DNA from: RSA9 sp036381195
Lineage (GTDB): Bacteria; Gemmatimonadota; Gemmatimonadetes; Longimicrobiales; RSA9
Assembly (NCBI GenBank): GCA_036381195.1
Contig: DASVDH010000105.1
Location: 37,787 to 101,786 of the forward strand
Direction of reading: 5' to 3'
Length of the DNA: 64,000 nt
Shown here: piece after piece, positions 1 to 11,437 of the stretch
How positions within the stretch are numbered: position 1 is the first letter of the stretch
Layout: each line of letters begins with the position of its first letter
The notes under the pieces: generated by a model
What the model saw: the letters and a program-made list of their open reading frames with translations, nothing else
Told to the model about the DNA's origin: nothing
Database searches by the model: none
Position numbers and translations under genes: made by a program

Positions 1-941
1 AACGTGCGGCCCACGTAGTGATTGCGGATCAAGCCCAGCTCGAGCGGGATCCCGCTCTCCTCGCTGTACCCCAGCGCCGCCGAGTTGGACGAGTCCGGCA
101 CGCTGAACACGCAGTCCGCTTCCGCCGGCTGCTCGCGCGCGAGCTGCCGGCCCAGCGCGCGCCGCGCACGGTCCACGCTCAGGCCCCAGAGCTTCGAGTC
201 TGGCCGCGCGAAGTAGATCAGCTCGAAGATGCACGGCGCGATGCGCGGCGCCGGCTGGAGGGCCTGCAGCCGCGTGATCCGCCCGCCTTCGATGCGCAGC
301 ACCTCCCCGGGCTCGACGTCGCGCACGTACTCCGCGTCCAGGAGATCCAGCGCGCACGTCTCGCTGGCGACGATGTGTCCGCCGGCGCGGCGCCCCAGGA
401 CCAGCGGCCGGAAGCCCCACGGATCACGCGCCGCGTAGAGGACCGCCCCGATGGTGACGAGTACCGAGAACGCCCCCTGGAGCCGGGAGAGCGCGTCGCG
501 GAGCTGGGCCTCGGGCGTCGGCTCGCGCGACCGCGCGATCAGGTGGACGAGCACCTCCGTGTCCGTGCTGGACTGGAACAGCGCGCCCTCGGCCACCAGC
601 TCCTCGCGCAGCGCCATGCCGTTCGTGATGTTGCCGTTGTGCACCACCGCGAGGTCGCCCTGGTGGTAGCGCACCACGATCGGCTGCGCGTTCTCCAGCC
701 CGGGCCCGCCCGCGGTCGAGTAGCGCACGTGCCCGAGCGCCGTGCTGCCGGGCAGGCCGCGCAGCACGGCGTTATCGAACCCCTCGGCGACCAGCCCGGC
801 CGCCTTGTGCACGCGGGCGCGGCCGCCCTCGATGGCGCAGATCCCCGCCGCCTCCTGGCCGCGGTGCTGGAGGGCGTAGAGGCCGAGCGAGACGAGCTCC
901 GCCGCGTGCTCGATACCGGAAACCCCGACGATTCCGCACAT
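1..941 (-). CDS. purF: Amidophosphoribosyltransferase PurF (partial, C-terminus beyond window)
   Basis: Catalyses the first committed step of purine synthesis, making phosphoribosylamine from PRPP and glutamine. The N-terminal glutaminase domain is complete: the protein opens MCGIVGVSG, placing the nucleophile Cys at residue 2 as in Ntn hydrolases. QHRGQE and the STDTEVL motif follow. About 313 codons are visible and the gene runs off the left edge before its PRPP-binding loop; the family is usually near 470-500 residues. It lies 39 bases after purL on the same strand and is the last visible gene of the purine/phospholipid operon. I translated this frame from the complement. The identification is firm; the 3' end is unseen. 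Confidence 0.95.
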   Translation of the reverse strand, partial: MCGIVGVSGIEHAAELVSLGLYALQHRGQEAAGICAIEGGRARVHKAAGLVAEGFDNAVLRGLPGSTALGHVRYSTAGGPGLENAQPIVVRYHQGDLAVVHNGNITNGMALREELVAEGALFQSSTDTEVLVHLIARSREPTPEAQLRDALSRLQGAFSVLVTIGAVLYAARDPWGFRPLVLGRRAGGHIVASETCALDLLDAEYVRDVEPGEVLRIEGGRITRLQALQPAPRIAPCIFELIYFARPDSKLWGLSVDRARRALGRQLAREQPAEADCVFSVPDSSNSAALGYSEESGIPLELGLIRNHYVGRT

Positions 942-980
942 GATCAGATATGGTACCCCTGACCGGACCGCCCGCTCCCG

Positions 981-3268
981 TCACTCCCCGCTCGCCACGG
1001 CTTGCTCCATGATGCGCGGGATCGCGTTGTGATACGCATCCGCGAGCTCCGCGGCGGGCGCCTCGATCCGGATGTCCCGGCCACGGACGACGAACGGGCC
1101 GTCCACAGCCCCCACCGTGCCGATGCGTGCGGCGGGCACGCCGTGCCGCCCGGCGACCTCGAGCACCCGCGCCACGTCGGCGGGCGCGCACGACACCACG
1201 ATGCGCCCCTGCGCCTCGCCGAACAGCAGGGCGGCGGGCGGCAGGTCGTCCTCCAGGGCGACGTCCACACCAAGGGGGCGCTCCGGGTCGGCCAGCGCGG
1301 ACTCCGCGAGGCACACGACGAGGCCGCCCTCCGCGCAGTCGTGGGCGCTGCGCAGCAGGCCCGCCCCCGCCAGCTCGAGCACCGCCTCCTGCAAGGCCTT
1401 CTCGGCGGCGAGGTCCACGGCCGGCGCGTCGCCGGCCACGAGCCCGTGAATGAGCTTCAGGTACTCGGAGCCGCCCAGCTCGGCCGTGTTGCGGCCGAGC
1501 AGGACGATCGCGTCACCCGGCTCCCGGAACGCGGCGCGGACGTGACGCTCGACGTCGTCCAGCACGCCCACCATCCCGATCACGGGCGTGGGGTAGATCG
1601 CGCCCGACGGGCTCTCGTTGTACAGCGACACGTTCCCGCTGACGACCGGCGTCCCGAACGCGCGGCAGGCCTCGGCGATGCCGGCGACTGCCTCCCGCAT
1701 CTGGTGATAGACCTCCGGCTTCAGCGGATTGCCGAAGTTCAGGTTGTCCGTCACCGCACGCGGCCGCGCGCCCACGCACACCAGGTTGCGTGCGGCTTCG
1801 GCGACGGCGATCATCGCGCCGCGCCGCGGGTTCAGGAACACGTACCGGCCGTTGCAGTCCACCGTCGCGGCGATGCCCTTGCACGTGCCGCGCACGCGCA
1901 GCACGCCCGCGTCGCCCCCGGGCGCGACCACCGTGCTGCTGCGCACGGTCGTGTCGTACTGCTCGTGGACCCAGCGCTTCGACGCGATGTTCGGGGAGCC
2001 GAGGAGCCGCAGCAGGACGCGCGTGGCATCCTCCAGCGCGCGGCTCGGCTCCAGCTCGAGCGGGTCGAACGCGCGGCGCCGCTGCACATCTTCGGATTCG
2101 ACACCCTGGCGCACGTAGACCGGGCAGCCCTTCACCAGCGGCTCGCCCGGGATCTCGCACACCACGGTCCCGTTCTCGCGCACGCGGTACATCCCGTCAT
2201 CCGTGACGCGGCCGATCACGGCGGCCTCGAGCTCCCACTTCTCGAGGATCCGGCGCACCTCGTCTTCGTGGCCAGCCTTCGCGACCACGAGCATGCGCTC
2301 CTGCGATTCGGAGAGCAGGATCTCGTACGGCGTCATGCCGGGCTCGCGCGTGGGCACGCGGGCGACGTCGATGTCGACGCCCGTGCCAGCGCGTGCCGCC
2401 ATCTCGCTGGAGGACGAGGCGAGGCCGGCCGCGCCCATGTCCTGGATGCCGACGATGTGGCCGCTCCGGATCAGCTCGAGCGACGCCTCGAGCAGCAGTT
2501 TCTCGGTGAACGGGTCGCCCACCTGCACCTGCGGGCGTCGGGCCTCGCTCCCCTCCGCCAGCTCTTCGCTCGCGAACGTGGCGCCGTGGATGCCGTCTCG
2601 CCCGGTGCGCGCGCCCACGGCCAGGATCGGGTTGCCCGGCCCGGAGGCCTCGGCGCGGATCAGGTCCTCGGTGCGCATGAGCCCGATCGCCATCGCGTTG
2701 ACGAGCGGGTTGCCCTCGTACGCATCCTCGAAGTAGACCTCGCCACCGAGGTTCGGGATGCCGACGCAGTTGCCGTAGTCGCCGATGCCCTTGACCACGC
2801 CCGCGAACAGGTAGCGGGCGCGGGGGTTGCGCAGCGAGCCGAAGCGCAGCGAGTCGAGGACGGCAATGGGGCGGGCGCCCATGGTGAACACGTCCCGCAG
2901 GATGCCGCCCACACCCGTCGCCGCGCCCTGGTACGGCTCGACCGCGGACGGATGGTTGTGCGACTCGATCTTGAACGCGAGGGCGAAGCCGTCGCCCAGG
3001 TCGATGACGCCGGCGTTCTCGCCCGGACCCTGGAGCACCCACGGCGCTTCCGTGGGGAGCGTGCGGAGCAGCGCCTTCGAGTTCTTGTAGCCGCAGTGTT
3101 CCGACCACAGCGCGCTGAAGACGCCGAGCTCGGTGTACGTCGGCTCGCGGCCCAGGATCTGGAGGATGCGCGCGTACTCCTCCGGCGTCAGCCCGTGCTC
3201 CTCGACCAGCGCCGGGGTGATGGGCGGGTCGCCCGGCCGGGGCGCCGGCGCGGTGAGCGTCGCGCCGC

Positions 3269-3272
<4 letters not shown>
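981..3272 (-). CDS. purL: Phosphoribosylformylglycinamidine synthase subunit II PurL
   Basis: Converts FGAR to FGAM with ATP, using ammonia from PurQ, as part of the PurSQL complex. It is 763 residues, the length of the small (Bacillus-type) PurL. Visible motifs include ESHNHPSAVEPYQGAATGVGG near residue 90, the ATP/Mg-binding region of the AIRS-like fold, and LNFGNP in the second half. The start is the ATG whose first bases overlap the purQ stop (ATGA), which gives MSGATLTAP. An open frame continues upstream inside purQ but is only read-through of that gene. The separate purS and purQ genes just upstream confirm the three-subunit type. Confidence 0.95.
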
Positions 3273-4022
<750 letters not shown>

Positions 4023-4045
<23 letters not shown>

Positions 4046-4280
4046 TCTCGTAGTCCTCCGTGACCGGGTTGGCCAGCAACTGCCGGCACATGTCCTCGGC
4101 GCGGGCACGCACCTCCTCCGGCGTCGCACCGGCGAGCTCGAGCCGCACCAGCCGCCCGACGCGCACGTCCTCCACGCCCGTGAACTCGAGCGAGCGGAGC
4201 GCGTTCTGCACTGCCTTGCCCTCCGGATCCAGCAGACCCTCGCGGGGCGTGATCCGGATCTCCACCAGGTATCGGTTCAC
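4023..4280 (-). CDS. purS: Phosphoribosylformylglycinamidine synthase subunit PurS
   Basis: Small structural subunit (85 residues) bridging PurL and PurQ for ammonia transfer. The sequence begins VNRYLVEIRITPREGLLDPEGKAV, typical of PurS, and continues through the ferredoxin-like fold to LLANPVTEDYEI. The GTG start overlaps the pssA stop by 4 bases, and its own 3' end carries the Shine-Dalgarno and start of purQ. Length and position directly before purQ and purL make the call secure. Confidence 0.93.
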
Positions 4281-5173
4281 TCGGATCCCTCCGTGGCCCT
4301 CCGGCCTCCCTCCCGACCCGCATCCACCCGCCGGCGGCGGTGCGGCCGCCAGAGGCGGCGGGGCGGGGCCAGCTCTTGGTAGTCCAGCTCGCGCAACTCG
4401 GCGTCCGCTTCGTCGCCCTCTTCCGTGTCCAGCAGCAGGTCGCGGTCGGGCAAGCGCTCGAAGAAGCCCAACGCGAGCGCTTTCAGCACGCCGTAGGAGA
4501 CGTACGCGATGCACGCCGGGAAAAAGAAGAGTGCGGGTGCCGTGAGCGCGGCGGTCGCGACGAGCACCAGGAGCGCGAGCGTCGCGATCCCCCTCGGCGT
4601 GCGGAACCCGAACTTGGGCAGGACGGGGTACAGCACGTGGCTCATCATCAGTACGCTGAGGATGATCATGAGCGCGGTCATGAAAACCGGCCACGGCCAG
4701 CTCGCGAGGCTCTCCCGGAAGAACTCTGTCTGGCTGAACGGATAGAAGGTCGCGAGCGTGGTTCCCGCCGCGGGCGAGGGCAGCCCGTGAAACGCGACCT
4801 TGGCCTCGCCGGCCTGCTCGATGTTGAAGCGCGCCAGACGGATCACCGCGCCGGTGACGAAGAAGAACGCCGCGATCCAGCTCCACGCCCCGTCGGACAG
4901 GAACAGGTAATACATGATGAGAGACGGGGCGACGCCGAAGCTGATCGCGTCCACCAGCGAGTCCAGCTCGGCGCCGAAGCGGCTGCCCGTGCGGGTGACA
5001 CGCGCCACGCGGCCATCCAGGAGGTCGGCGATGGACGCCACCACCACCAGCCACGCCGCACTCACGAAGTCGCCTCGCGCCGCGGAGATGATCGCCCAGA
5101 TGCCGAAGAACAGGTTCCCGAGCGTCAGCGCGCTGGGAACGATGATGACGCCGCGCTGGAGGCGGCCGTTCAT
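4277..5173 (-). CDS. pssA: CDP-diacylglycerol-serine O-phosphatidyltransferase PssA
   Basis: Integral membrane enzyme that makes phosphatidylserine from CDP-diacylglycerol and serine. The CDP-alcohol phosphatidyltransferase signature is intact at about residues 45-72: DG..AR, then G, then D...D, read here as DLLDGRVARVTRTG and FGAELDSLVD. Several hydrophobic segments follow up to about residue 230, then a charged Arg-rich C-terminal tail. It is 298 residues from the ATG that overlaps the psd stop (ATGA). Pairing with psd directly upstream supports serine as the alcohol substrate. The strongly basic tail after residue 270 is not typical of the family. Confidence 0.93.
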   Translation of the reverse strand: MNGRLQRGVIIVPSALTLGNLFFGIWAIISAARGDFVSAAWLVVVASIADLLDGRVARVTRTGSRFGAELDSLVDAISFGVAPSLIMYYLFLSDGAWSWIAAFFFVTGAVIRLARFNIEQAGEAKVAFHGLPSPAAGTTLATFYPFSQTEFFRESLASWPWPVFMTALMIILSVLMMSHVLYPVLPKFGFRTPRGIATLALLVLVATAALTAPALFFFPACIAYVSYGVLKALALGFFERLPDRDLLLDTEEGDEADAELRELDYQELAPPRRLWRPHRRRRVDAGREGGRRATEGSE

Positions 5174-5829
5174 GGCGCACCTCGCGGAAGCTCGGCCAGC
5201 ACGGTCTGGCCTGCGGACGCACGGTCGCCCGGCTTCACGCGCAGCTCGGCGCCGGGCGGCAGGAAGGTGTCCACGCGCGAGCCGAACCGGATCAGCCCGA
5301 TACGCTCCCCTTGCTCGACGCGCGTCCCCTCCTCGACGTAGGTCACGATCCTCTGGGCGACGAGCCCCGCGATCTGCCGGACCAGCAGCTTGTGCTCGCC
5401 CGTGTTGATGCCGATCGAGCTCTGCTCGTTCTCGAGGCTCGCGCGCTCCTGCCACGCAGCCAGGAACCTCCCCGGCTTGTAATCGCGGTACTCGACCACT
5501 CCGGCCGCCGGAGCACGCTGCACGTGCACGTCGAAGAGGCTGAGGAAGATCGAGACGCGTGTTGCCGGGCCGCCCATGTACGTGGGCTCGTGCACCTCGG
5601 CGATCTGCACGACCCGGCCATCCGCCGGTGCGAGGATGAGGTGCGCACCGCGCTCGCCCACCCGTTCCGGGTCGCGGAAGAAGAACGCGAACGCAAGCGC
5701 CAGGACCACCGCGAGGTAGGAGGCCAGCCAGACGATCCAACTGCCGCTCACGGCCGCGATGACGAAGCCGACCAGGGCGAGCGTCGAGGCCGCGGCGACG
5801 AAAACGTATCCTTCCCGGGCGATGGCCAT
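5170..5829 (-). CDS. psd: Phosphatidylserine decarboxylase proenzyme, short type
   Basis: Decarboxylates phosphatidylserine to phosphatidylethanolamine at the membrane. It is 219 residues, matching the short Psd class. Two hydrophobic stretches lie in residues 8-47, then FFRDPERV, a family hallmark, the catalytic-domain motif LSLFDVHVQRAP near residue 105, and RFGSRVDTFLPP near residue 188. The Gly-Ser bond there is the expected self-cleavage site that creates the pyruvoyl group. The start is ATG 5829, 8 bases after the purC stop; a longer frame exists upstream but overlaps purC. It is coupled to pssA by a 4-base overlap. Confidence 0.93.
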   Translation of the reverse strand: MAIAREGYVFVAAASTLALVGFVIAAVSGSWIVWLASYLAVVLALAFAFFFRDPERVGERGAHLILAPADGRVVQIAEVHEPTYMGGPATRVSIFLSLFDVHVQRAPAAGVVEYRDYKPGRFLAAWQERASLENEQSSIGINTGEHKLLVRQIAGLVAQRIVTYVEEGTRVEQGERIGLIRFGSRVDTFLPPGAELRVKPGDRASAGQTVLAELPRGAP

Positions 5830-5837
5830 ACCTGTGG

Positions 5838-6797
5838 CTACCCCGCGGGGGCCGGCGCGGCCCCAGGGTCGTGAGTGGGAAACTCCTCCAGCGGGAAACC
5901 GGTCAGCCGGCGGAACACGTCGCGGTAGCGTGCAGACGTCGCCTCGACGACCTCCGGCGGCAGGTCCGGCGCCGGCGGCTCCCTGTTCCACCGGCCCGCA
6001 GCGACGAGGCCGTCCAGGTAGTCGCGCACCGGCTGCTTGTCCAGCGAGGGCTGGGGCCGCCCCTCGCGGTAGTCCGCCTGTGGCCAGAAGCGCGACGAGT
6101 CCGGCGTGAGCACCTCGTCGATCAGGAGCAGCGTGCCGTCCGGCAGCCGGCCGAACTCGAACTTCGTGTCCGCGATGATGATGCCCCGCTGCGCGGCCAG
6201 CTCGCGGCCGCGCGCGTAGATCGCCAGGCTGCGCTCACGCAACGTGGCGGCGAGCTCCTCGCCCACGCGCTCGACCACCTGCCCGTAGGTGATGTTCTCG
6301 TCGTGGCCCTGCTCCGCCTTGGTCGCGGGGGAGAAGATGGGCGGATCCAGCCGCTGGCTCTCGACGAGGCCGGCCGGGAGCCGCTCGCCTGCCAGCGTGC
6401 CGCGCTTCCGGTATTCGCTCCACGCGGAGCCCGAGAGGTAGCCCCGCACCACGCACTCGATCGGCACGGGCCGGGTGCGCCGCACCAGCATCGCCCTGCG
6501 CGCCCAGGCATCGCGGTGCGCGTCCAGGGCCGGCACTTCGCCCGCGATCGTGTCTGGATCCGCGGAGATCAGGTGATGGGGCGTGATGTCGCCGAGCCGT
6601 GCCAGCCACCAGGCCGTGAGCTGCGTCAGCACCTCGCCCTTGTACGGGATCGGCTGCGGCAGCACGACATCGAACGCACTGATGCGGTCCGTGGCGACCA
6701 TGAGCAGGCGGTCCCCGCCGACGTCGTACACGTCGCGCACCTTGCCGCGCGCCACGAGAGGGAAGGGCAGGGACGTCTGCTGAATCCGCGTCGTCAT
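5838..6797 (-). CDS. purC: Phosphoribosylaminoimidazole-succinocarboxamide synthase PurC
   Basis: SAICAR synthetase, which joins CAIR and aspartate with ATP. At 319 residues it is of the longer, yeast-like type rather than the 240-residue E. coli type. Motifs: GKVRDVYD near residue 18, DRISAFDV, the substrate region PIECVVRGYLSGSAW, and IDEVLTPDSSRFW near residue 225. It starts 4 bases after purB and ends 8 bases before psd. The C-terminus ends in an Ala/Pro-rich tail. Confidence 0.95.
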   Translation of the reverse strand: MTTRIQQTSLPFPLVARGKVRDVYDVGGDRLLMVATDRISAFDVVLPQPIPYKGEVLTQLTAWWLARLGDITPHHLISADPDTIAGEVPALDAHRDAWARRAMLVRRTRPVPIECVVRGYLSGSAWSEYRKRGTLAGERLPAGLVESQRLDPPIFSPATKAEQGHDENITYGQVVERVGEELAATLRERSLAIYARGRELAAQRGIIIADTKFEFGRLPDGTLLLIDEVLTPDSSRFWPQADYREGRPQPSLDKQPVRDYLDGLVAAGRWNREPPAPDLPPEVVEATSARYRDVFRRLTGFPLEEFPTHDPGAAPAPAG

Positions 6798-6801
6798 CGT
6801 C

Positions 6802-8301
6802 TCAGACGTTCAGCTCCGGGGTCGGCTCGCTCACGCCGTAGCGCGCGAGCAACGGGTCCACGTACTCGGCCAGGAACGCGTCCACTTGCTCGGGGGCGCG
6901 TCCCACGTGCCGGGCGGGGTCCAGCGTCTCGGCGATCTCCTCGCGCGAGAGGCGGAACTCGGCGTCGCCCATGAGGCGTTCCGCCAGGTCGTTCGCGCCG
7001 CCTTCCTTGACGCGCTCCGCGGCGGCCTTCGCGTGGCGGCGGATGCGCTCGTGCAGGGCCTGCCGGTCCCCGCCGCGGCGCACCGCCTGCATCAGGATCG
7101 CCTCGGTGGCGAGGAACGGCAGCTCCTCTTCGAGGTGCCGGCGGATCACCGCCGGCCGGACCACCAGCCCCGCGGCCACGTTGTGCATCAGCAGCAGGCA
7201 CGCGTCCGTGGCGAGGTAGGCCTCGGGGGTGGCGATGCGGCGGTTGGCGGAGTCGTCCAGCGAGCGCTCCAGCCACTGGGTGGCCGCCGTGAACGCGGGG
7301 TCCATCGAGAGCGTGATCACGTGTCGCGCGAGCGCACAGATCCGCTCCGCACGCATCGGGTTGCGCTTGTACGCCATCGCGGAGGAGCCGATCTGCTCGG
7401 GCTCGAACGGCTCCTCGACCTCGCGCAGGTGCTGGAGCAGTCGCAGGTCGTGCCCGAACTTGGAGGCGCTCGTCGCGATCCCCGCGAGCGTGGACAGGAA
7501 CGCGTAGTCGCTCTTGCGCGTGTACGTCTGTCCCGTCACCGGGTACAGCCGCTCGAACCCCAGCTTCTGCGCGACGAGGCGGTTCAACGCATCCACCTTC
7601 GCCGCGTCGCCGTCGAACAGCACGAGGAAGGAGGCCTCCGTGCCCGTCGTCCCCCGCGCGCCGCGGAAGCGCAGCGTGCTCAGCCGGTGCTCGACTTCCT
7701 CGACATCGAACACCAGGTCCTGGATCCAGAGGGTCGCGCGCTTGCCCACGGTCGTGGGCTGCGCGGGCTGGAAGTGCGTGTAGCCGAGCGTGGGAAGGTC
7801 GCGCCAGCGGCGCGCGAAGCCGGCGAGCGCCGCGATGCACGCGACCAGGCGGCGCAGCACGAGTCGGAGCGCCTCGCGGTGCTGGATGAGCTCCGTGTTG
7901 TCCGTGATGTAGGCGCTGGTCGCGCCCAGGTGAATGATGCCGCGCGCCGCAGGCGCAACCTCGCCGTAGAGGTGGACGTGCGCCATCACATCGTGGCGCA
8001 GCCGCTTCTCCAGCTCGGCCGCGCGCTCGAGGTCGATGTCCTCGAGTCGCGCGCGGAGCTGCTCGATCGCTTCCGCGGGGATGTCCAGCCCGAGCTCGCG
8101 TTCCGCCTCGGCCAGCGCGAGCCACAGCCGCCGCCAGGTGCGGAACTTGAACGCCGGCGAGAACAGCCGCGCCATCTCGCGAGACGCATAGCGGCTGCCC
8201 AGCGGACTCTCGTATGTCTCGGGAAGCGGCCGGGCCGCCGCAGCGCCCCCCTCTCCGGCCCTTCTCTGCGGCTGGTCCTGTGGTGTGGCGTCCGCGCTCA
8301 C
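6802..8301 (-). CDS. purB: Adenylosuccinate lyase PurB
   Basis: Fumarase/aspartase-superfamily enzyme that cleaves SAICAR and adenylosuccinate, releasing fumarate. It is 499 residues. The superfamily signature appears as GSSAMAYKRNPMRAE near residue 300, and HLGATSAYITDNTE near residue 125 carries a second conserved block. About 28 residues of Gly/Ala-rich sequence precede the family core, so the true start could be an internal codon; the ATG at 8301, 4 bases after the htrA stop, is kept because no better start has a ribosome site. It sits between htrA and purC. Confidence 0.94.
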   Translation of the reverse strand: MSADATPQDQPQRRAGEGGAAAARPLPETYESPLGSRYASREMARLFSPAFKFRTWRRLWLALAEAERELGLDIPAEAIEQLRARLEDIDLERAAELEKRLRHDVMAHVHLYGEVAPAARGIIHLGATSAYITDNTELIQHREALRLVLRRLVACIAALAGFARRWRDLPTLGYTHFQPAQPTTVGKRATLWIQDLVFDVEEVEHRLSTLRFRGARGTTGTEASFLVLFDGDAAKVDALNRLVAQKLGFERLYPVTGQTYTRKSDYAFLSTLAGIATSASKFGHDLRLLQHLREVEEPFEPEQIGSSAMAYKRNPMRAERICALARHVITLSMDPAFTAATQWLERSLDDSANRRIATPEAYLATDACLLLMHNVAAGLVVRPAVIRRHLEEELPFLATEAILMQAVRRGGDRQALHERIRRHAKAAAERVKEGGANDLAERLMGDAEFRLSREEIAETLDPARHVGRAPEQVDAFLAEYVDPLLARYGVSEPTPELNV

Positions 8302-8305
8302 GCTG

Positions 8306-9819
8306 TCAACTCGTGATCATGAAGGATTGTTGCAGGTACTGTCCGTTGCGCTCGATGAGCAAGCTGAGGTAGCCACGGCGCACCGCACGGCGCAGCAGCT
8401 CCGCCGCCTCCTCGGCGTCGTCTACGGCGTAACGATTGATCGAGATGATCACATCGCCCTCGCGGAGCCCCAGGTTCCGGGCCATGGCAGAGGACGAGGC
8501 GACCAGCGCTCCGCGCTCACTGACCAGGCCTCGCTGCGCACGGATTGCCGGCGTGACCGTCACCAGCTCGAAGTCCGCGAACGCACGGACCCGCTCGGCG
8601 GCCAGCGAGGGCAGGTCCTGTGGCCTCAGGCGCACCGTGCGCCGGCGTGCGCCGTCGGACACGACGAGATCGAACGGCTGGCCCACGCGCATATCCAGCA
8701 GGGCGGCCTGCCAGTCCAGCGGCGTGCGCAGCGCCTTCCCGCCGGCGGACTCCACCACCATGCCCGGCCGGAGGCCGGCCTCCGCTGCGGGTGATCCCGG
8801 CGCGACCGAGGCCACGCGCACCTCCCGGCTGCGGCCGAACCGGTTCGCCTCGGCCGGCTCGACCTCGAGCCCGATCCAGGCGCGCCGCACGTGCCCGTAC
8901 GCCAGAATGTCGTCCGCGATGCGCCGAGCGCGGTTGATGGGGATCGCGAAGCCCAGCCCCTCGCTGCCGCCGCTCGTCGAGAGGATGGACGAGTTCACGC
9001 CGACCACCTCGCCGAGCGCGTTGACCAGCGGCCCGCCCGAGTTGCCCGGGTTGATGGAAGCGTCCGTCTGGATCATGTCCAGGTAATAACCCCGCTGGTC
9101 GCGGCCATCGGGAATGATGTTGCGCCCCAGCGCGCTCACCACGCCCGCCGTCACCGTCGGCTCCGAGTTCGACAGCATGAAGCCGAACGGGTTGCCGATC
9201 GCGATCACCCACTCCCCGATCATCAGGTCGTCCGAGTCGCCCAGGGGCGCGACGGGGAGCGGCCCATCCGGCCGGATCCGCAGGAGCGCGAGGTCGGTCG
9301 CCTCATCCACGCCCAGGACCTCCGCCTCGAAGTCGCGCCCGTCGGCCAGTGTGACGACGACCTCCTCCGCACCGCGGACGACGTGCTCGTTCGTGAGGAT
9401 CAGCCCGTCCTCGCGGATGACGAAGCCGGACCCGAGACTGGCGACCCGGCGCTCGACCGGCCCGAAGAACAACGCATCGAACCAGTCGCGCGGCCAGACC
9501 GTCTGCCCGCGGATCACGTTGACGCTGACCACGGCCGGCGCGACCCGCTGCGACGCCGTCACGATCGCCGTCCGTCGCGACGCGTGGAGGTCCTGCGCCT
9601 CCGCCGACTCCTGCGCGGGCGCCGCCGGCGTGAACTTCTGTGCGGCCGATGCCAGCGCTGCCGGCGCCTCGGGCGCTGCGGCGCTGCCGATCCCCGCCTC
9701 CGCGGCCGCGGGTTCCGCGGCGCGCGCAGTGGGGTCGCACGCCCAGCCGATCGCCGGGACGAGCAGCGCGGCGAGGAGGCGCAGGCCGATCCTCCGACTC
9801 GGGCGCGCGGCCCCGTGCA

Positions 9820-9820
<1 letters not shown>
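8306..9820 (-). CDS. HtrA/DegP-type periplasmic serine protease with two PDZ domains
   Basis: Envelope quality-control protease of 504 residues. Order: a signal peptide (MHGAARPSRRIGLRLLAALL, cleavage probably after the Ala-rich stretch near residue 35), a low-complexity linker, then a trypsin-like domain with His in LTNEHVV (about 143), Asp in ATDLALLRI (about 175) and Ser in NPGNSGGPLVN (about 258). PDZ1 spans about 310-395 and PDZ2 about 410-495. A Cys at residue 27 raises the possibility of a lipoprotein, but the preceding GWA is a poor lipobox. The ATG overlaps the stop of the transaldolase gene (TGATG). Its presence in a purine operon is unusual. Confidence 0.93.
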
Positions 9821-10471
<651 letters not shown>

Positions 10472-10491
<20 letters not shown>

Positions 10492-11278
10492 CCGTGTCCT
10501 CCTCGAGCCGCAGCGCTTCGGCGCTGTAGTAGACGCGTGTCAGGAACAGCCCCTCCGCGGGCGCGGGCGGGGAGGTCTCGAGCGATGGCTCGCCGTGGAG
10601 CAGCGCCTCCAGCTCCTCCTGCGGCCTCGCGCCGCGCGCGACATCCACCATCGTGCCCACGAGGTATCTTACCATGTGGTGTAGAAATCGGTTCGCCGTG
10701 ATGTGGAAGGCGACGCCGTGATCCCCCCAGGGCACCCAGCGCGCGCGGATCACGGTGCAGCGATCGCCGCGCTCCGGCTGCCCCGCCTTGGCGAAGGCGC
10801 GGAAAGAATGCTCGCCGGGCAGCAGCGCCGCCGCCGCCTCGAGCCGCTCGAAGTCGAGCGGCCGGCGGAGCGGCCAGCACCAGCGGCGCCGGAAGGGCGA
10901 ACGCGCGCTCTCCGACGTGCCCACGCGGTAGGTGTAACTGCGTGCGATCGCGTCGTAGCGCGCGTGGAAGCTCTCGGGCACCGGCTCCGCCGCCGCAACC
11001 CACACGTCCTCCGGGAGGATGGCGTTGAGCGCCCGCCGCAGCGCCTCCGCGGTCCACTTGGCGGGCACCAGCGCGGAGGCGACCTGGCCGGTCGCATGCA
11101 CTCCCCGGTCCGTGCGGCCGGCCCCCACCACTCTCGTATGCCGGCCGGTCAGCCGCGCGAGCGCAGACTCCAGAACGGCCTGCACCGTCCGCGCGCCGGG
11201 CTGCACCTGCCAGCCGTAGAACCCGGCGCCATCGTAGTGGAGGGTGAGCTTGATCCGGTGGTCCGGGGGGAGTGTCAC
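10472..11278 (-). CDS. truA: tRNA pseudouridine(38-40) synthase TruA
   Basis: Isomerises uridines 38-40 in the tRNA anticodon arm. It is 268 residues from a GTG start (VTLPPDHRIKLTLHYDGAGFYGWQ). The catalytic Asp lies in GAGRTDRGVHATGQ near residue 57, and ITANRFLHHMVRYLVG is the C-terminal signature. It is the first gene of the long minus-strand operon. The start has no Shine-Dalgarno site, but a promoter-like pair ends only 6 bases before the GTG (see the promoter entry), so the mRNA is probably leaderless. An open frame extends upstream but lacks family similarity. Confidence 0.94.
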
Positions 11279-11313
11279 GGGCGCGAAAGGTATCGGCGCG
11301 GACCGGCCCGGGC
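11279..11313 (-). promoter_or_regulatory. Putative leaderless promoter of the truA-purF operon
   Basis: Read on the minus strand: TTGCCC (11313-11308), 17 bases, TACCTT (11290-11285), then 6 bases (TCGCCC) to the GTG of truA. A start site about 7 bases after the -10 box would fall on or next to the start codon. The layout matches the promoters proposed here for rqcH, meaB, argR and trpD. It is inferred from pattern only. Confidence 0.45.
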
Positions 11314-11437
11314 AAGGCGGGGCGCGGACCCCGCATCCGCGCCGGCGGGTACAGTGCGCACCGGGCCGCCCGCCGCGGAGGGCGCGATCCGAATGACCCT
11401 GGAAAAGGTGAGGCCGGGAGACCGGAGGAGCAGCCGG